DNA from: UTCHB3 sp964531325
GTDB taxonomy: Bacteria; Bacteroidota; Ignavibacteria; Ignavibacteriales; Ignavibacteriaceae
DNA length: 64,000 bases
Direction: 5' to 3'
NCBI GenBank assembly: GCA_964531325.1
Contig: CAZHCW010000015.1
Span: 1 to 64,000 of the forward strand
Shown here piece after piece: positions 34,832 through 43,649 of the stretch (its first letter is position 1; each line of letters starts with the position of its first letter). Below the pieces are notes generated by a model. The model saw nothing but the letters and a program-made list of their open reading frames with translations. It was not told where the DNA came from and made no database searches. Position numbers and translations under genes: made by a program.

Positions 34832-35404
34832 CACCCAGTTATCTATAATTTGTTGACCTCTCTCCGTCTCGATTGAGTCGGGATGGAATTGAACACCTTC
34901 TATTTTTAATGATTTGTGCCGTAAACCCATAATTTCCCCATCTTTTGTCCTGGCAGTCACTACAAGCTCTGACTCCGCTAATGGTTCTGAAACCGCAAGT
35001 GAATGATAACGCATTGCGGTGAATTTTTCTTTGATACCTGAATACACACCTTTACCATCGTGTAGAATCTCCGAAACCTTTCCGTGAAAAAGTTCTTTCG
35101 CCGGAATTATAAACAGACCAAAATATTCACCTATCAATTGATGTCCGAGACAAACACCCAAAACAGGTTTTTTCCCTGCAAATTGTGATAAAATCTTGAA
35201 CGAATTACCGGCATCTGTGGGTTTACCGGGTCCCGGAGAGAACACAATTCCATCAATTTCTTCTTCAAGAAATGTGTCCCACTCCGGATCGTCATTCAGA
35301 ATAACCTTCACCTCGGCTGATGTCTGTTTTAGAAGCTCTACCAGATTATAAGTAAAGGAATCGTAGTTATCGATTACAATTATTTTTTTATTTGTATGGC
35401 TCAT
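34820..35404 (-). CDS. Anthranilate/para-aminobenzoate synthase glutamine amidotransferase
   Basis: 194 residues. VIDNYDSFTYNLVELL opens the class I amidotransferase fold. FSPGPGKPTDAG is the oxyanion region and GVCLGHQLIGEYFG holds the catalytic Cys85. Near the C-terminus the motif reads FHPDSIETE, with His174, but Asp176 in place of the usual Glu of HPE. TrpG and PabA cannot be told apart here. No trpE/pabB neighbour is present, so it probably serves a distant partner, likely folate or tryptophan synthesis. It overlaps the TPR gene by 17 bases and rsmD by 12. Confidence 0.9.
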   Translation of the reverse strand: MSHTNKKIIVIDNYDSFTYNLVELLKQTSAEVKVILNDDPEWDTFLEEEIDGIVFSPGPGKPTDAGNSFKILSQFAGKKPVLGVCLGHQLIGEYFGLFIIPAKELFHGKVSEILHDGKGVYSGIKEKFTAMRYHSLAVSEPLAESELVVTARTKDGEIMGLRHKSLKIEGVQFHPDSIETERGQQIIDNWVSNL

Positions 35405-36521
35405 TGATGTATAACTTTGCCTGTTTGTGCGATGAACTATAGTCTTTTAATTCTAGCACAGCATAATAACATTTAATTGCCTCTTCTCGCTGAGATAATT
35501 TGTCATGCATCATTCCCTGATAAAGGAGAGAGTTGACATAATAGCCTGATGCTTCATTTTTCTCTATCTTTTTTGAAAGCTCAACTGCCTCTTTGAAATA
35601 AACCAGAGAAGAGTCCCATTGCCCTGTAGCTTTATAATAGAATCCGAGATAATAGGATGTTTCTCTTCTCACCTTCTGACTGTATCCAAATTTTCCCTCT
35701 GTAGCACCTTTATACAAGTGGGTGTAGATTTCCTTTATCAATGGATAATCACCTCTCATAACAGCAGCACGCCCTCTCCATTTCAAGAAAACAGGGTTGT
35801 CGGGGAACTGGTCGGTTAACATCTTTGCGTATCTCTCTGATGAATTTGCATCTTTTTCAAATTCCTGGTAGAGCGTCATGAGAAAATATTGAGCTTCGTA
35901 CTTTGCATATCTTCCCTTTTCAGCAACTCTTTTCAGGTCTTTGATACCCTGATTTTTGTCACCTGATGGGAAAAATATTAAAAGAGGTTTCACAGCGGGA
36001 TACTCATCAGGTATAACAGAGATATAATAGGAATATATACCCGTTCCCAAAAGAATATCTGCATTACCCGGTTGAATCTTAAGTACTCTGTTGACGATTG
36101 GAAGTGCTTCCCTTCCATCATCGGCGGCTTTAAGCCAGCTTTCGCGCAATGCACGGAGTCTGCCTCTAAAACCAATGGCTCCACCTTTAAAAAAGAGAGC
36201 ATCTACATTATTAGGGTCTTCATCCAAAATTTCGTCGCAAACATAGATGATATCATCAAGTTTTTTGTAAAAAAGATCATCCTTCGATTCGTCATCAAGA
36301 TCGACCAAAATTTTCCACCAGTCAATCATCGATAGATAAAAAAGACCGGCCGGCGATTTTGGATTTTCGCGTAGAAGAGTTCTGAATTTCGTTTCAGCTG
36401 CTGTAAAATTTAACGAATATACATCCTTGATCCCCTCATCAATTATATTGTTCACATTTTGTGAATACAATTGAACTGAGAGTGCAACAAGTAGCAGATA
36501 GATGATTTTATATTTTTTCAT
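35388..36521 (-). CDS. Exported TPR-repeat protein
   Basis: 377 residues. A signal peptide (about 1-21, ending VQLYSQ) is followed by several tetratricopeptide-like helical pairs. Examples are SLNFTAAETKFRTLLRENPK near the start, KYEAQYFLMTLYQEFEKDA in the middle, and YYKATGQWDSSLVYFKEAVE and REEAIKCYYAVLEL near the end. It is likely a periplasmic scaffold. Nothing specific is readable about its partner. Confidence 0.8.
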   Translation of the reverse strand: MKKYKIIYLLLVALSVQLYSQNVNNIIDEGIKDVYSLNFTAAETKFRTLLRENPKSPAGLFYLSMIDWWKILVDLDDESKDDLFYKKLDDIIYVCDEILDEDPNNVDALFFKGGAIGFRGRLRALRESWLKAADDGREALPIVNRVLKIQPGNADILLGTGIYSYYISVIPDEYPAVKPLLIFFPSGDKNQGIKDLKRVAEKGRYAKYEAQYFLMTLYQEFEKDANSSERYAKMLTDQFPDNPVFLKWRGRAAVMRGDYPLIKEIYTHLYKGATEGKFGYSQKVRRETSYYLGFYYKATGQWDSSLVYFKEAVELSKKIEKNEASGYYVNSLLYQGMMHDKLSQREEAIKCYYAVLELKDYSSSHKQAKLYINEPYK

Positions 36522-36652
36522 TTTCTTTAATATTTTTTTAGTTGTTACTCCGAATTATACGAACCGGACCTCAAAGAAGTTTCATAATTATTTTTACTCC
36601 GGTTACTGTGGGAACAAATGTATAGACCTCGAAGCTGGAAAAAACAAAAAAA

Positions 36653-36673
36653 GGCTGCCCTTTTAAGACAGCC
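36653..36673 (-). terminator. Intrinsic terminator after glyS
   Basis: On the minus strand GGCTGTC (36673-36667) pairs with GGCAGCC (36659-36653), a 7-bp stem with one G-T pair and a short loop, followed by TTTTTTT. It ends the glyS transcript, whose stop is about 27 bases upstream on that strand. Confidence 0.85.
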
Positions 36674-36699
36674 CCTTTTATAATTAAAACAGATATTTT

Positions 36700-38184
36700 C
36701 TAAACCAGTTTTTCGGCGAGGTAACCGGGAAGTTTTGAAGCATCAATTCTTATCTGCTCCATGCTGTCCCTTTCTCTTACCGTAACACTGTTATCTTCCA
36801 AAGTTTGAGTATCAACAGTGATTGCAAATGGAGTACCAATCTCATCCATTCTCCTGTATCTTCTGCCAATTGCAGCTTTGTCGTCGTAGAACACTTTGTA
36901 TTTTGTTCTCAACTCAGCTTCAATGTTTTTAGCAAATTCAGGCATGCCATCTTTGTTTACCAAAGGAAGAATCGCGGCTTTAACCGGTGCCAATTTTGGA
37001 TTCAGATGCAAAACTGTTCTCACCTCGCCTCCAAGATCCTCCTCATCATACGAATCGATCAGGAAAGCCATAAATGATCTGCTTGCTCCTGCTGAAGTTT
37101 CGATGATGTAAGGCAAAAACTTCTCTTTTGTGTCATCATCAAAATTGCTTAATGATTTTTTTGAAAACTGTTCATGCCTTGCAAGATCAAAATCGGTTCT
37201 GTTATGGATTCCCTCTATCTCTCCCCATCCAAACGGGAAAAGATACTCAATGTCAGTTGCTTCTTTTGCATAATGGGCAAGTTTATTTGCCGGATGGTCA
37301 TGATATCTCAGGTTATCAGGATTCATTCCGAGATTTTTGAACCAGTCCATCCTCATCGATTTCCAATAATCAAAATATTGTTTGTCATCTGATGGCTTAA
37401 CGAAATATTGCATTTCCATCTGCTCAAATTCCCGTGTTCTGAAGAGAAAATAACGGGTATTAATCTCATTTCTGAATGCTTTTCCAATTTGAGCAATTCC
37501 AAACGGTACTTTTTGACGGGATGCATTTTGAACATTTAGGAAATTAACAAAAATTCCCTGTGCGGTTTCAGGTCGCAGATAGATAGTTGAACCTGTTTCT
37601 TCCACCGACCCCAGAAATGTTTTAAACATAAGGTTAAACTTACGGGACGAGGTAAATGATCCTTTGTTTCCACAGGTGGGGCAGTTTAACTCTGCAATAA
37701 GACTTTCTGCCAGCTCTGTTTCAAAGAGATCAACGATGAAATCGTTAACTTCTTCGATTTTTGTTTCGACTTGTCCCGATAACAAATCAATTTTAGTCTT
37801 CAAATCCCCTGAAGCAACTGTTGAGAGTGTTTCAAGCATTTTCGATTTTTTCTTAGCGGCTATTTGATCGATCAAATAGTCAACTCTGAATCTTGCTTTG
37901 CATGACTTGCAGTCGATCATCGGGTCAGTAAAGTTTTCAACATGCCCGGAAGCAACCCAGACTTCCGGAGACATAAGAATGGAAGCATCAAGCCCTTCCA
38001 CATCTTCACGATAAGTCATAAACTTCCACCACTCGTCCTTGAGATTGCGAAGCATCTCACTCCCTAATGGACCGTAATCGTAACAACCGTTTAATCCGCC
38101 ATATATTTCACTCGACTGATATACAAACCCTTTTCGTTTTGCCAACGAGATTATTTTCTCTAAAACATCACTTTTATTCTTCAT
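36700..38184 (-). CDS. glyS: Glycyl-tRNA synthetase (single-chain class II)
   Basis: 494 residues, the alpha2-type enzyme found in archaea, eukaryotes and Bacteroidota rather than the alpha2beta2 bacterial type. GGLNGCYDYGPLGSEMLRN, YREDVEGLDASIL, LRPETAQGIFVNF, FRTREFEQMEMQYFV and ETSAGASRSFMAF are family motifs. They include class II motif 2 and the glycine-specific pocket. A zinc-like Cys pair cluster (CKSCK and CPTCGNKG) is present. The anticodon-binding domain occupies the last 100 residues. It charges tRNA-Gly. Confidence 0.96.
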   Translation of the reverse strand: MKNKSDVLEKIISLAKRKGFVYQSSEIYGGLNGCYDYGPLGSEMLRNLKDEWWKFMTYREDVEGLDASILMSPEVWVASGHVENFTDPMIDCKSCKARFRVDYLIDQIAAKKKSKMLETLSTVASGDLKTKIDLLSGQVETKIEEVNDFIVDLFETELAESLIAELNCPTCGNKGSFTSSRKFNLMFKTFLGSVEETGSTIYLRPETAQGIFVNFLNVQNASRQKVPFGIAQIGKAFRNEINTRYFLFRTREFEQMEMQYFVKPSDDKQYFDYWKSMRMDWFKNLGMNPDNLRYHDHPANKLAHYAKEATDIEYLFPFGWGEIEGIHNRTDFDLARHEQFSKKSLSNFDDDTKEKFLPYIIETSAGASRSFMAFLIDSYDEEDLGGEVRTVLHLNPKLAPVKAAILPLVNKDGMPEFAKNIEAELRTKYKVFYDDKAAIGRRYRRMDEIGTPFAITVDTQTLEDNSVTVRERDSMEQIRIDASKLPGYLAEKLV

Positions 38185-38276
38185 TTAAGGCATTTCTCCG
38201 CAATGATAACTTAAAAAAATTCGATCTTTAAATATAACCATATCGATCGTTTTCATCCCGCTATTATTATTCGGTC

Positions 38277-39755
38277 GTGCTCCATTTTTTTACTATTTTT
38301 GCATATACACCTTCACACTTTTTAAGAAAAAACGGCATAAATACAATAGATATCACATTATTTGACTATCTTGAGGAGTTCTATTTTCTCCTCGATCATA
38401 ACGGCAAGATACTTTCATGCAACAGGTATGTCTCCGACAAATTAGGCTACGACAGAGGTAGTCTTGTCGAGATAGATTCCGTGCTAAGTCCCGAGTCGAT
38501 ACTGCAATTTGAGCATTCTTTGATCAAATGTACCACAACAAAAGAAAATGTCTCGATGGAGTGCCGTATAAAGGATTTAGGTGGAAAAAATATTTATGAA
38601 TGCCATGCCCTTTTTAGTTTTGTTTCAGATGATACCATCTTGTTACAATTAAGAGATATTACTGAATTTAATCATATTAAAAGAAACCTCACGAGATTTA
38701 AATATATAGCCGATCATACAATAAATCCCTTGCAGATAACTGACCTTACAGGGAAAATGATTTATGTTAACCCGGCTTTTTCTGCCGAGAGTGGTTTTGA
38801 TCCAAATGAACTCATCGGATTTAATCCCAAGATATTTGGAAGTGGTAAACATTCTCAAATGCATTGGGAGAATATGTGGAAAACCATCTCTGCCGGTAAA
38901 ACATGGATTGGTGATGTTGAAAACAAAAGGAAAAATGGTGAAACTTTTTATTCTCAACTTCAGATCACCCCTGTTACTGAAAAAGACGGGAAGATTATTG
39001 GCTACTTTGGAATTCATAGAGACCTTTCTGACAAGAGAAATCTTGAGAAACAACTTATTCATACTCAGAAGATGGAGAGCATAGGAACTCTTGCTGCCGG
39101 GGTTGCTCACGAGGTAGGTAATCCGCTTGCATCAATCTCAGCACTCGCTCAGATTATTCAGCGAACCACAGATGATGAATTTATTAAAGAAAAACTCGAA
39201 CTGATTAAAAAACAGATAACCCGTATCTCCAAGATTATCAGGGATTTAGTCGATTTTTCAAGACCAAGCAATTACGAACTGCGCTCTACAGATATCGGTC
39301 AAAATCTAAAAGAGGCAATAGAGATTGTTCAGGTAGGGAAAAAGGCAAAAGATATTTCGTTTAGATTTAATAATAGTGAGGGATTCATAGTGCCGCTCGT
39401 TTCAGACCAGATACAGCAGGTATTTGTGAATATTCTTATCAATTCCGTGGATGCTGTTCTCGAAATGAAAGAGAACTTCCCTGATATGAGGGGTGAAATT
39501 TTAGCCGAAACCTACATCGAAGGAAGTTCGTTGATCGTGGAACTCTCTGATAATGGAGTTGGAATTCCCGAAGATAAACACGCTAAAATTTTTGAACCTT
39601 TTTATACAACTAAAGCTGTAGGTAAAGGAACAGGATTGGGCCTTTGGGTCAGTTATGGTATTGTAAAAAGTTTTCAGGGAGATATCAAGGTAACAAGCAA
39701 ACCGGGAAGAGGCACTTCTTTTAAGATTTCCCTGCCTCTTAATCCGATTTACTAA
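38277..39755 (+). CDS. PAS-domain NtrB-type sensor histidine kinase
   Basis: 492 residues from GTG 38277, the only canonical in-frame start before the first PAS domain. It has two PAS domains (about 28-135 and 148-265, the second with a PAC region FGIHRDLSDKR). No membrane helix is visible, so it is cytoplasmic. Next comes the phosphoacceptor HisKA helix AAGVAHEVGNPLASISAL and an HATPase domain with DNGVGIPEDKHAKIFEPFYT and GTGLGLWVSYGI. Its partner is the sigma-54 response regulator 17 bases downstream. The start is uncertain: a TATTTTTG box lies inside the frame at 38294, so translation may begin later at a non-standard codon. Confidence 0.88.
   Translation: MLHFFTIFAYTPSHFLRKNGINTIDITLFDYLEEFYFLLDHNGKILSCNRYVSDKLGYDRGSLVEIDSVLSPESILQFEHSLIKCTTTKENVSMECRIKDLGGKNIYECHALFSFVSDDTILLQLRDITEFNHIKRNLTRFKYIADHTINPLQITDLTGKMIYVNPAFSAESGFDPNELIGFNPKIFGSGKHSQMHWENMWKTISAGKTWIGDVENKRKNGETFYSQLQITPVTEKDGKIIGYFGIHRDLSDKRNLEKQLIHTQKMESIGTLAAGVAHEVGNPLASISALAQIIQRTTDDEFIKEKLELIKKQITRISKIIRDLVDFSRPSNYELRSTDIGQNLKEAIEIVQVGKKAKDISFRFNNSEGFIVPLVSDQIQQVFVNILINSVDAVLEMKENFPDMRGEILAETYIEGSSLIVELSDNGVGIPEDKHAKIFEPFYTTKAVGKGTGLGLWVSYGIVKSFQGDIKVTSKPGRGTSFKISLPLNPIY
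38294..38301 (+). promoter_or_regulatory. Bacteroidota-type -7 box near kinase gene start
   Basis: TATTTTTG fits TAnnTTTG and follows a T-rich stretch. If it is the real -7 box, the start site would be about 38306-38310, downstream of the annotated GTG. Confidence 0.3.
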
Positions 39756-39771
39756 TTGAAACGGAGAAGAA

Positions 39772-41127
39772 ATGTCAAAAAAAATATTAGTTGTTGACGA
39801 TGAAGATATTATCAGGGAATCTATCTCTTTTATCCTTGGAAAAGAAGGATATGGAGTAGAGACCGCTGAGAATGGTGCCATTGCATACGAAAAGGTACAA
39901 AAAGAACATTACGATCTTGTGATTACCGATATCGAAATGCCTGAGATGAAAGGCATCGACCTGTTGGAAAAAATCGTTCGACTTAATCTTCATACCTCCG
40001 TAATTATGATAACAGCATACGGTTCTCTCGAAACTGCAATAAGAGCCTTGAGAGCCGGTGCCGGTGATTATCTCCTCAAACCACTCGATTTTGATGAACT
40101 TTCAGTAAAAGTATCCCGTATTTTCCAATTAAAAGACCTGATTCGCGAAAATCAGGTATTAAAACATGAACTTCACCGCCAATACGATTTTTCGAATATC
40201 ATCGGCAAAAGCAAAAGGATGCAAAACATCTTTAAGATGATTCGTGCAATTTCGGAGACGGACTCTACTGTTTTAATCACCGGGAATAGCGGCACCGGTA
40301 AGGAACTGGTTGCCAAAGCAATCCATTTTAACAGCAAAAGAAGGAATAAACCGTTTATTGCAGTAAATTGCGGTGCTATTTCAGAAACCCTTATTGAAAG
40401 TGAGCTGTTTGGACATAAAAAGGGATCGTTCACCGGGGCAACTTATGACAAAGAAGGATTCATAAAAGCTGCAGACGAGGGTACTCTCTTTCTTGATGAG
40501 GTGAGTGAGATGCCACTAAACTTGCAAGTGAAACTTTTACGCGTTCTGCAAGAAAGAGAATTTATCCCGGTTGGAAACACTTCGCCCACAAAAATTAATG
40601 TGCGATTTGTTGCATCCACTAACAGAAATTTAACGGAAGAGATCGAAAAAGGAAGATTTAGAGAAGATTTGTATTATCGTCTGAATGTTGTTGAAGTGAG
40701 ACTCCCATCTTTAACCGAAAGAAAGGATGACATTCCAATTCTCGCAGATCATTTTCTGAACTACTATCGCCATCAAATGAATAAAAGTATTAAGGGTTTC
40801 GATTATTCTGCCGTAAGAGCCCTCATCAATCATGAATGGAAAGGTGAAGTAAGAGAACTGGAAAATGTGATCGAACGGGCAGTAATATTCGCCGAATCTG
40901 AATATATTACGGTAAACGATCTTCCCGAAATAATAAAAGCCCAGCGGGATATCTCTTCGTCAACAACTTATGGTTCACTCGATGAATTCATGCGAAAAGT
41001 TGAAAGAGACTTCCTTGTAAGGGTTTTGGAAGAGCATGATTATGATAAGGAGAAAGTTGCCAAGACACTTGATCTGGGACTTTCAACTCTCTATAGAAAA
41101 ATTAAAGATTTAGATATTGAAGTCTGA
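39772..41127 (+). CDS. NtrC-family sigma-54-dependent response regulator
   Basis: 451 residues. The receiver domain has the phosphoacceptor Asp53 in VITDIEMPEMKG. The AAA+ domain shows GNSGTGKELVAKAIH (Walker A), ELFGHKKGSFTGATYD (the sigma-54 contact loop GAFTGA, here GSFTGA) and GTLFLDEVSEMPL (Walker B). It ends with a Fis-type DNA-binding helix-turn-helix, KEKVAKTLDLGLSTLYRKIK. It activates sigma-54 promoters, two candidates for which occur in this window. It pairs with the kinase encoded just upstream. Confidence 0.95.
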   Translation: MSKKILVVDDEDIIRESISFILGKEGYGVETAENGAIAYEKVQKEHYDLVITDIEMPEMKGIDLLEKIVRLNLHTSVIMITAYGSLETAIRALRAGAGDYLLKPLDFDELSVKVSRIFQLKDLIRENQVLKHELHRQYDFSNIIGKSKRMQNIFKMIRAISETDSTVLITGNSGTGKELVAKAIHFNSKRRNKPFIAVNCGAISETLIESELFGHKKGSFTGATYDKEGFIKAADEGTLFLDEVSEMPLNLQVKLLRVLQEREFIPVGNTSPTKINVRFVASTNRNLTEEIEKGRFREDLYYRLNVVEVRLPSLTERKDDIPILADHFLNYYRHQMNKSIKGFDYSAVRALINHEWKGEVRELENVIERAVIFAESEYITVNDLPEIIKAQRDISSSTTYGSLDEFMRKVERDFLVRVLEEHDYDKEKVAKTLDLGLSTLYRKIKDLDIEV

Positions 41128-41173
41128 AAAAAGATTTGTATTTTAAATCAAACCTTCTTTAATAATTTTTATT

Positions 41174-41181
41174 TAACTTTG
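41174..41181 (+). promoter_or_regulatory. Bacteroidota-type -7 box upstream of MBL-fold gene
   Basis: TAACTTTG at 41174-41181 fits TAnnTTTG, 25 bases before the ATG at 41206. No matching -33 element at the usual distance was found. Confidence 0.35.
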
Positions 41182-41205
41182 TCCATCACAATTCAACAGG
41201 CTTGA

Positions 41206-42150
41206 ATGTTCATCAGGTTTTGGGGTGTACGCGGGTCTATTCCCTCGCCACCCACTACAGCGCACTACCGAAACAAACTTAGACATGTATTAAAACTGTC
41301 GAGCGGAAAGACTTTTGAGTCAGATTCTGATGCTGATACATTTATCGAAGGTCTGGACGACTCCCTTAAAAATTTATTGGGAGGCAATACAACTTGTGTT
41401 GAGGTAGTTGCAAACAATACAAGGCTTGTTTTCGATATGGGTTCAGGATTCCGCGAATTAGGTAATCATTTGCTCCATACCGCCGATCCTTTAACCGAAA
41501 TGCATGTTTTTATCAGCCATACCCATTGGGATCACATTCAGGGATGGCCATTCTTTAAACCGGCTTACATCCCCAAATATAAATTTAACTTCTACAGCCC
41601 CCATGGTAATTTTCAACAACGGCTTGCAGAACAACAGGAATTCAAGTTTTTCCCTGTATCTCTGAATTTTATGGCTTCGCGAAAAGAATACATGGATTTT
41701 GAGCCCGAATCAAGTGTGGTTATTAATGGTATAAAAATCTCCAACATCGAGTTACACCACCCCGGAAAGTCCTACGGTTTCAGAGTTGAGTATGAAGGAA
41801 AAGTGTTTGTGTTTGCATCAGACTCGGAATACAACAATTTTACAACCTCCAGGTTTATGAGGTTTATCAACTTCTTCCAAGAAGCTGATGTTATCGTTTT
41901 TGATGCTCAATATTCGTTTGATCAAGAAATGCAAAGGGTCGATTGGGGCCACTCGTCGGCATTTGTTGGGGTTGATCTTGCTATTCAGGCAAATGTTAAA
42001 AGGATTGTTCTTTTTCACCACGATCCCGACAATGATGATTTTGAAATTCTTGATTTATTCAAAAAATCGCAGTTGTATAAGAAAGACAATTATCCCGAAT
42101 CCGGAATGGAAATTTTCCTCGCCCGAGAGGGACTCACTTTTAACCTCTAA
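41206..42150 (+). CDS. Metallo-beta-lactamase-fold hydrolase
   Basis: 314 residues, cytoplasmic. The metal-binding HxHxDH motif is intact: ISHTHWDHIQG (His105, His107, Asp109, His110). Further ligands appear in NIELHHPGKSYGF, VFASDSEYN and, near the C-terminus, LFHHDPDNDD. An N-terminal segment FWGVRGSIPSPP and GNTTCVEV resemble cAMP-phosphodiesterase/PqqB-type relatives (MBL with WGxRGSxP start). The real substrate is unknown. It is followed by a strong bidirectional terminator. Confidence 0.88.
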   Translation: MFIRFWGVRGSIPSPPTTAHYRNKLRHVLKLSSGKTFESDSDADTFIEGLDDSLKNLLGGNTTCVEVVANNTRLVFDMGSGFRELGNHLLHTADPLTEMHVFISHTHWDHIQGWPFFKPAYIPKYKFNFYSPHGNFQQRLAEQQEFKFFPVSLNFMASRKEYMDFEPESSVVINGIKISNIELHHPGKSYGFRVEYEGKVFVFASDSEYNNFTTSRFMRFINFFQEADVIVFDAQYSFDQEMQRVDWGHSSAFVGVDLAIQANVKRIVLFHHDPDNDDFEILDLFKKSQLYKKDNYPESGMEIFLAREGLTFNL

Positions 42151-42172
42151 CCAGTAGATTTGAATTTAAAAC

Positions 42173-42203
42173 AAAAAAGCCTCCCAATTTGAGAGGCTTT
42201 TTT
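42173..42203. terminator. Bidirectional intrinsic terminator
   Basis: AAAAAAGCCTC (42173-42183) pairs with GAGGCTTTTTT (42193-42203), an 11-bp stem and 9-base loop. It separates the rightward MBL gene from the leftward outer-membrane locus, which converges on it. Confidence 0.92.
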
Positions 42204-42224
42204 TTTGCTTAAATAAAAACCGTA

Positions 42225-43649
42225 CTAATAGTTTATCCTGATCATCGGAGAGAAAACCACATAAGCCTCATCACGATAGGTTGGTAATGGATCACTACCG
42301 ATAACCACACCACTGTAATACTTAAATGAAAATCCAAATGAATTGCTAATCAGGAATGAAAGATTCACTCCATAATATAGATTGGATTCAGCTATATTGT
42401 AATAAACCACAGGTTCAAACGCATAAGTAAACAATGGATCATCTTTGGAGAATATTCCTGAAGCCTGAACATAGAACTTTGAACTGCTGGTAGCGGAAGG
42501 AATCTCAGTGAGATTCGGTTGAGAAGGATCAAGGAAATAATTTTTTACTTCATACAATCCAAATCCCAAATTAGCTCCGAGATACCCAAATCCATTAAGA
42601 TCAAGGAAATTTTTTCTCTCAAGTCCAAGGTTAAAGTAGTTTCTGATGGAACTTATGTTCGATACTTCGCTAACATGTTTAATCTGTCCCGGTTCCCAGG
42701 TATTAAGTGTGAGGGATGCTTCAAGATTAAGATCAAAATCTCTCCAATAATCACCGGCATATTTTAAGAAATTGCCTTTAGCATTGAAGTAGAGATTTTG
42801 TCCTGTCATAAAGTGGCGTTTCCCGTGTGGAACAAGTTTATCAACAAATGGTTGTGAAACCGCAACGCCCATGCCTATATCAAAAGTAAAGATATCGTTT
42901 GGTCTGTTGTTCAGTATCCGGTCGATGTAGGTTACTCTTAATCCTGCATTATAAGTTGGTGAAAACCAACCGGGAATTTTAATTTTGTCATATCCCCACT
43001 TTCCAAACGCAGAAATCAGATATTTGTTTTTGTCATTTGTGGTGAAATTATAAAATGTTAAATGTGGTTCAAGCAGGCTAAAATAGATATCAAACTTATA
43101 CGATAATTTTTCATCATAATAAGTTTTTGATACATCGTTGAAAGCATATCTTTGTGATTTTAAGAGAGAATAATTCTCGGGACCTACAATATCCTGGATG
43201 CGAACATAATCTTCAACAGGGTCGAAGAAAAAGTCGATTGAATCAGCATTCTTAAGCACCTTGCTCTCTGAATAGAACCTGAACATGTCTATTTCATCAT
43301 CATAATATCTTTTACGAAGATCGATAAACACTTCACCTTTATAAATATCCTGAACTTTCTGTTTTACGAAATCAAGTGTGGGTTTCGAACCATCAATTCT
43401 TAATCCGTTACTCACCAAAAATTTATTAAACACTGCTCTTACAAGAACCGGGTCTGTAACAATCCACTTTTCACGGAGATCATCAAAAGCTGCGGAGTTG
43501 AGTTCAAGATTTCTGTAAATTTTGATCAACCTGTCCATTTTGGTATCACCCGTTCCTATGGTACGGGAATTAATGTCCTGTGCAGAGGTCGAAAACGCAA
43601 AGAGGGATAAAAACAGAAAGGATATTAAGAATTTAATTTTAGAAACCAT
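42225..43649 (-). CDS. Outer-membrane module protein B2 (unknown, barrel-like)
   Basis: 474 residues. Signal peptide about 1-23, then a helical N-terminal domain, then a beta-barrel-like domain ending in VVFSPMIRINY with a terminal aromatic. The segment AFDDLREKWIVTDPVLVRAV and the motif LRKRYYDDEIDMF recur in the paralogue at 45193-46584 as AFDDLKQKWMIDDPTFIREI and VRKRYYDDELELF. It occupies the end of the operon that starts with the GldL-like gene. Position would suit GldN (PorN) but I see no GldN signature. Function unknown; probably outer-membrane associated. Confidence 0.75.
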   Translation of the reverse strand: MVSKIKFLISFLFLSLFAFSTSAQDINSRTIGTGDTKMDRLIKIYRNLELNSAAFDDLREKWIVTDPVLVRAVFNKFLVSNGLRIDGSKPTLDFVKQKVQDIYKGEVFIDLRKRYYDDEIDMFRFYSESKVLKNADSIDFFFDPVEDYVRIQDIVGPENYSLLKSQRYAFNDVSKTYYDEKLSYKFDIYFSLLEPHLTFYNFTTNDKNKYLISAFGKWGYDKIKIPGWFSPTYNAGLRVTYIDRILNNRPNDIFTFDIGMGVAVSQPFVDKLVPHGKRHFMTGQNLYFNAKGNFLKYAGDYWRDFDLNLEASLTLNTWEPGQIKHVSEVSNISSIRNYFNLGLERKNFLDLNGFGYLGANLGFGLYEVKNYFLDPSQPNLTEIPSATSSSKFYVQASGIFSKDDPLFTYAFEPVVYYNIAESNLYYGVNLSFLISNSFGFSFKYYSGVVIGSDPLPTYRDEAYVVFSPMIRINY

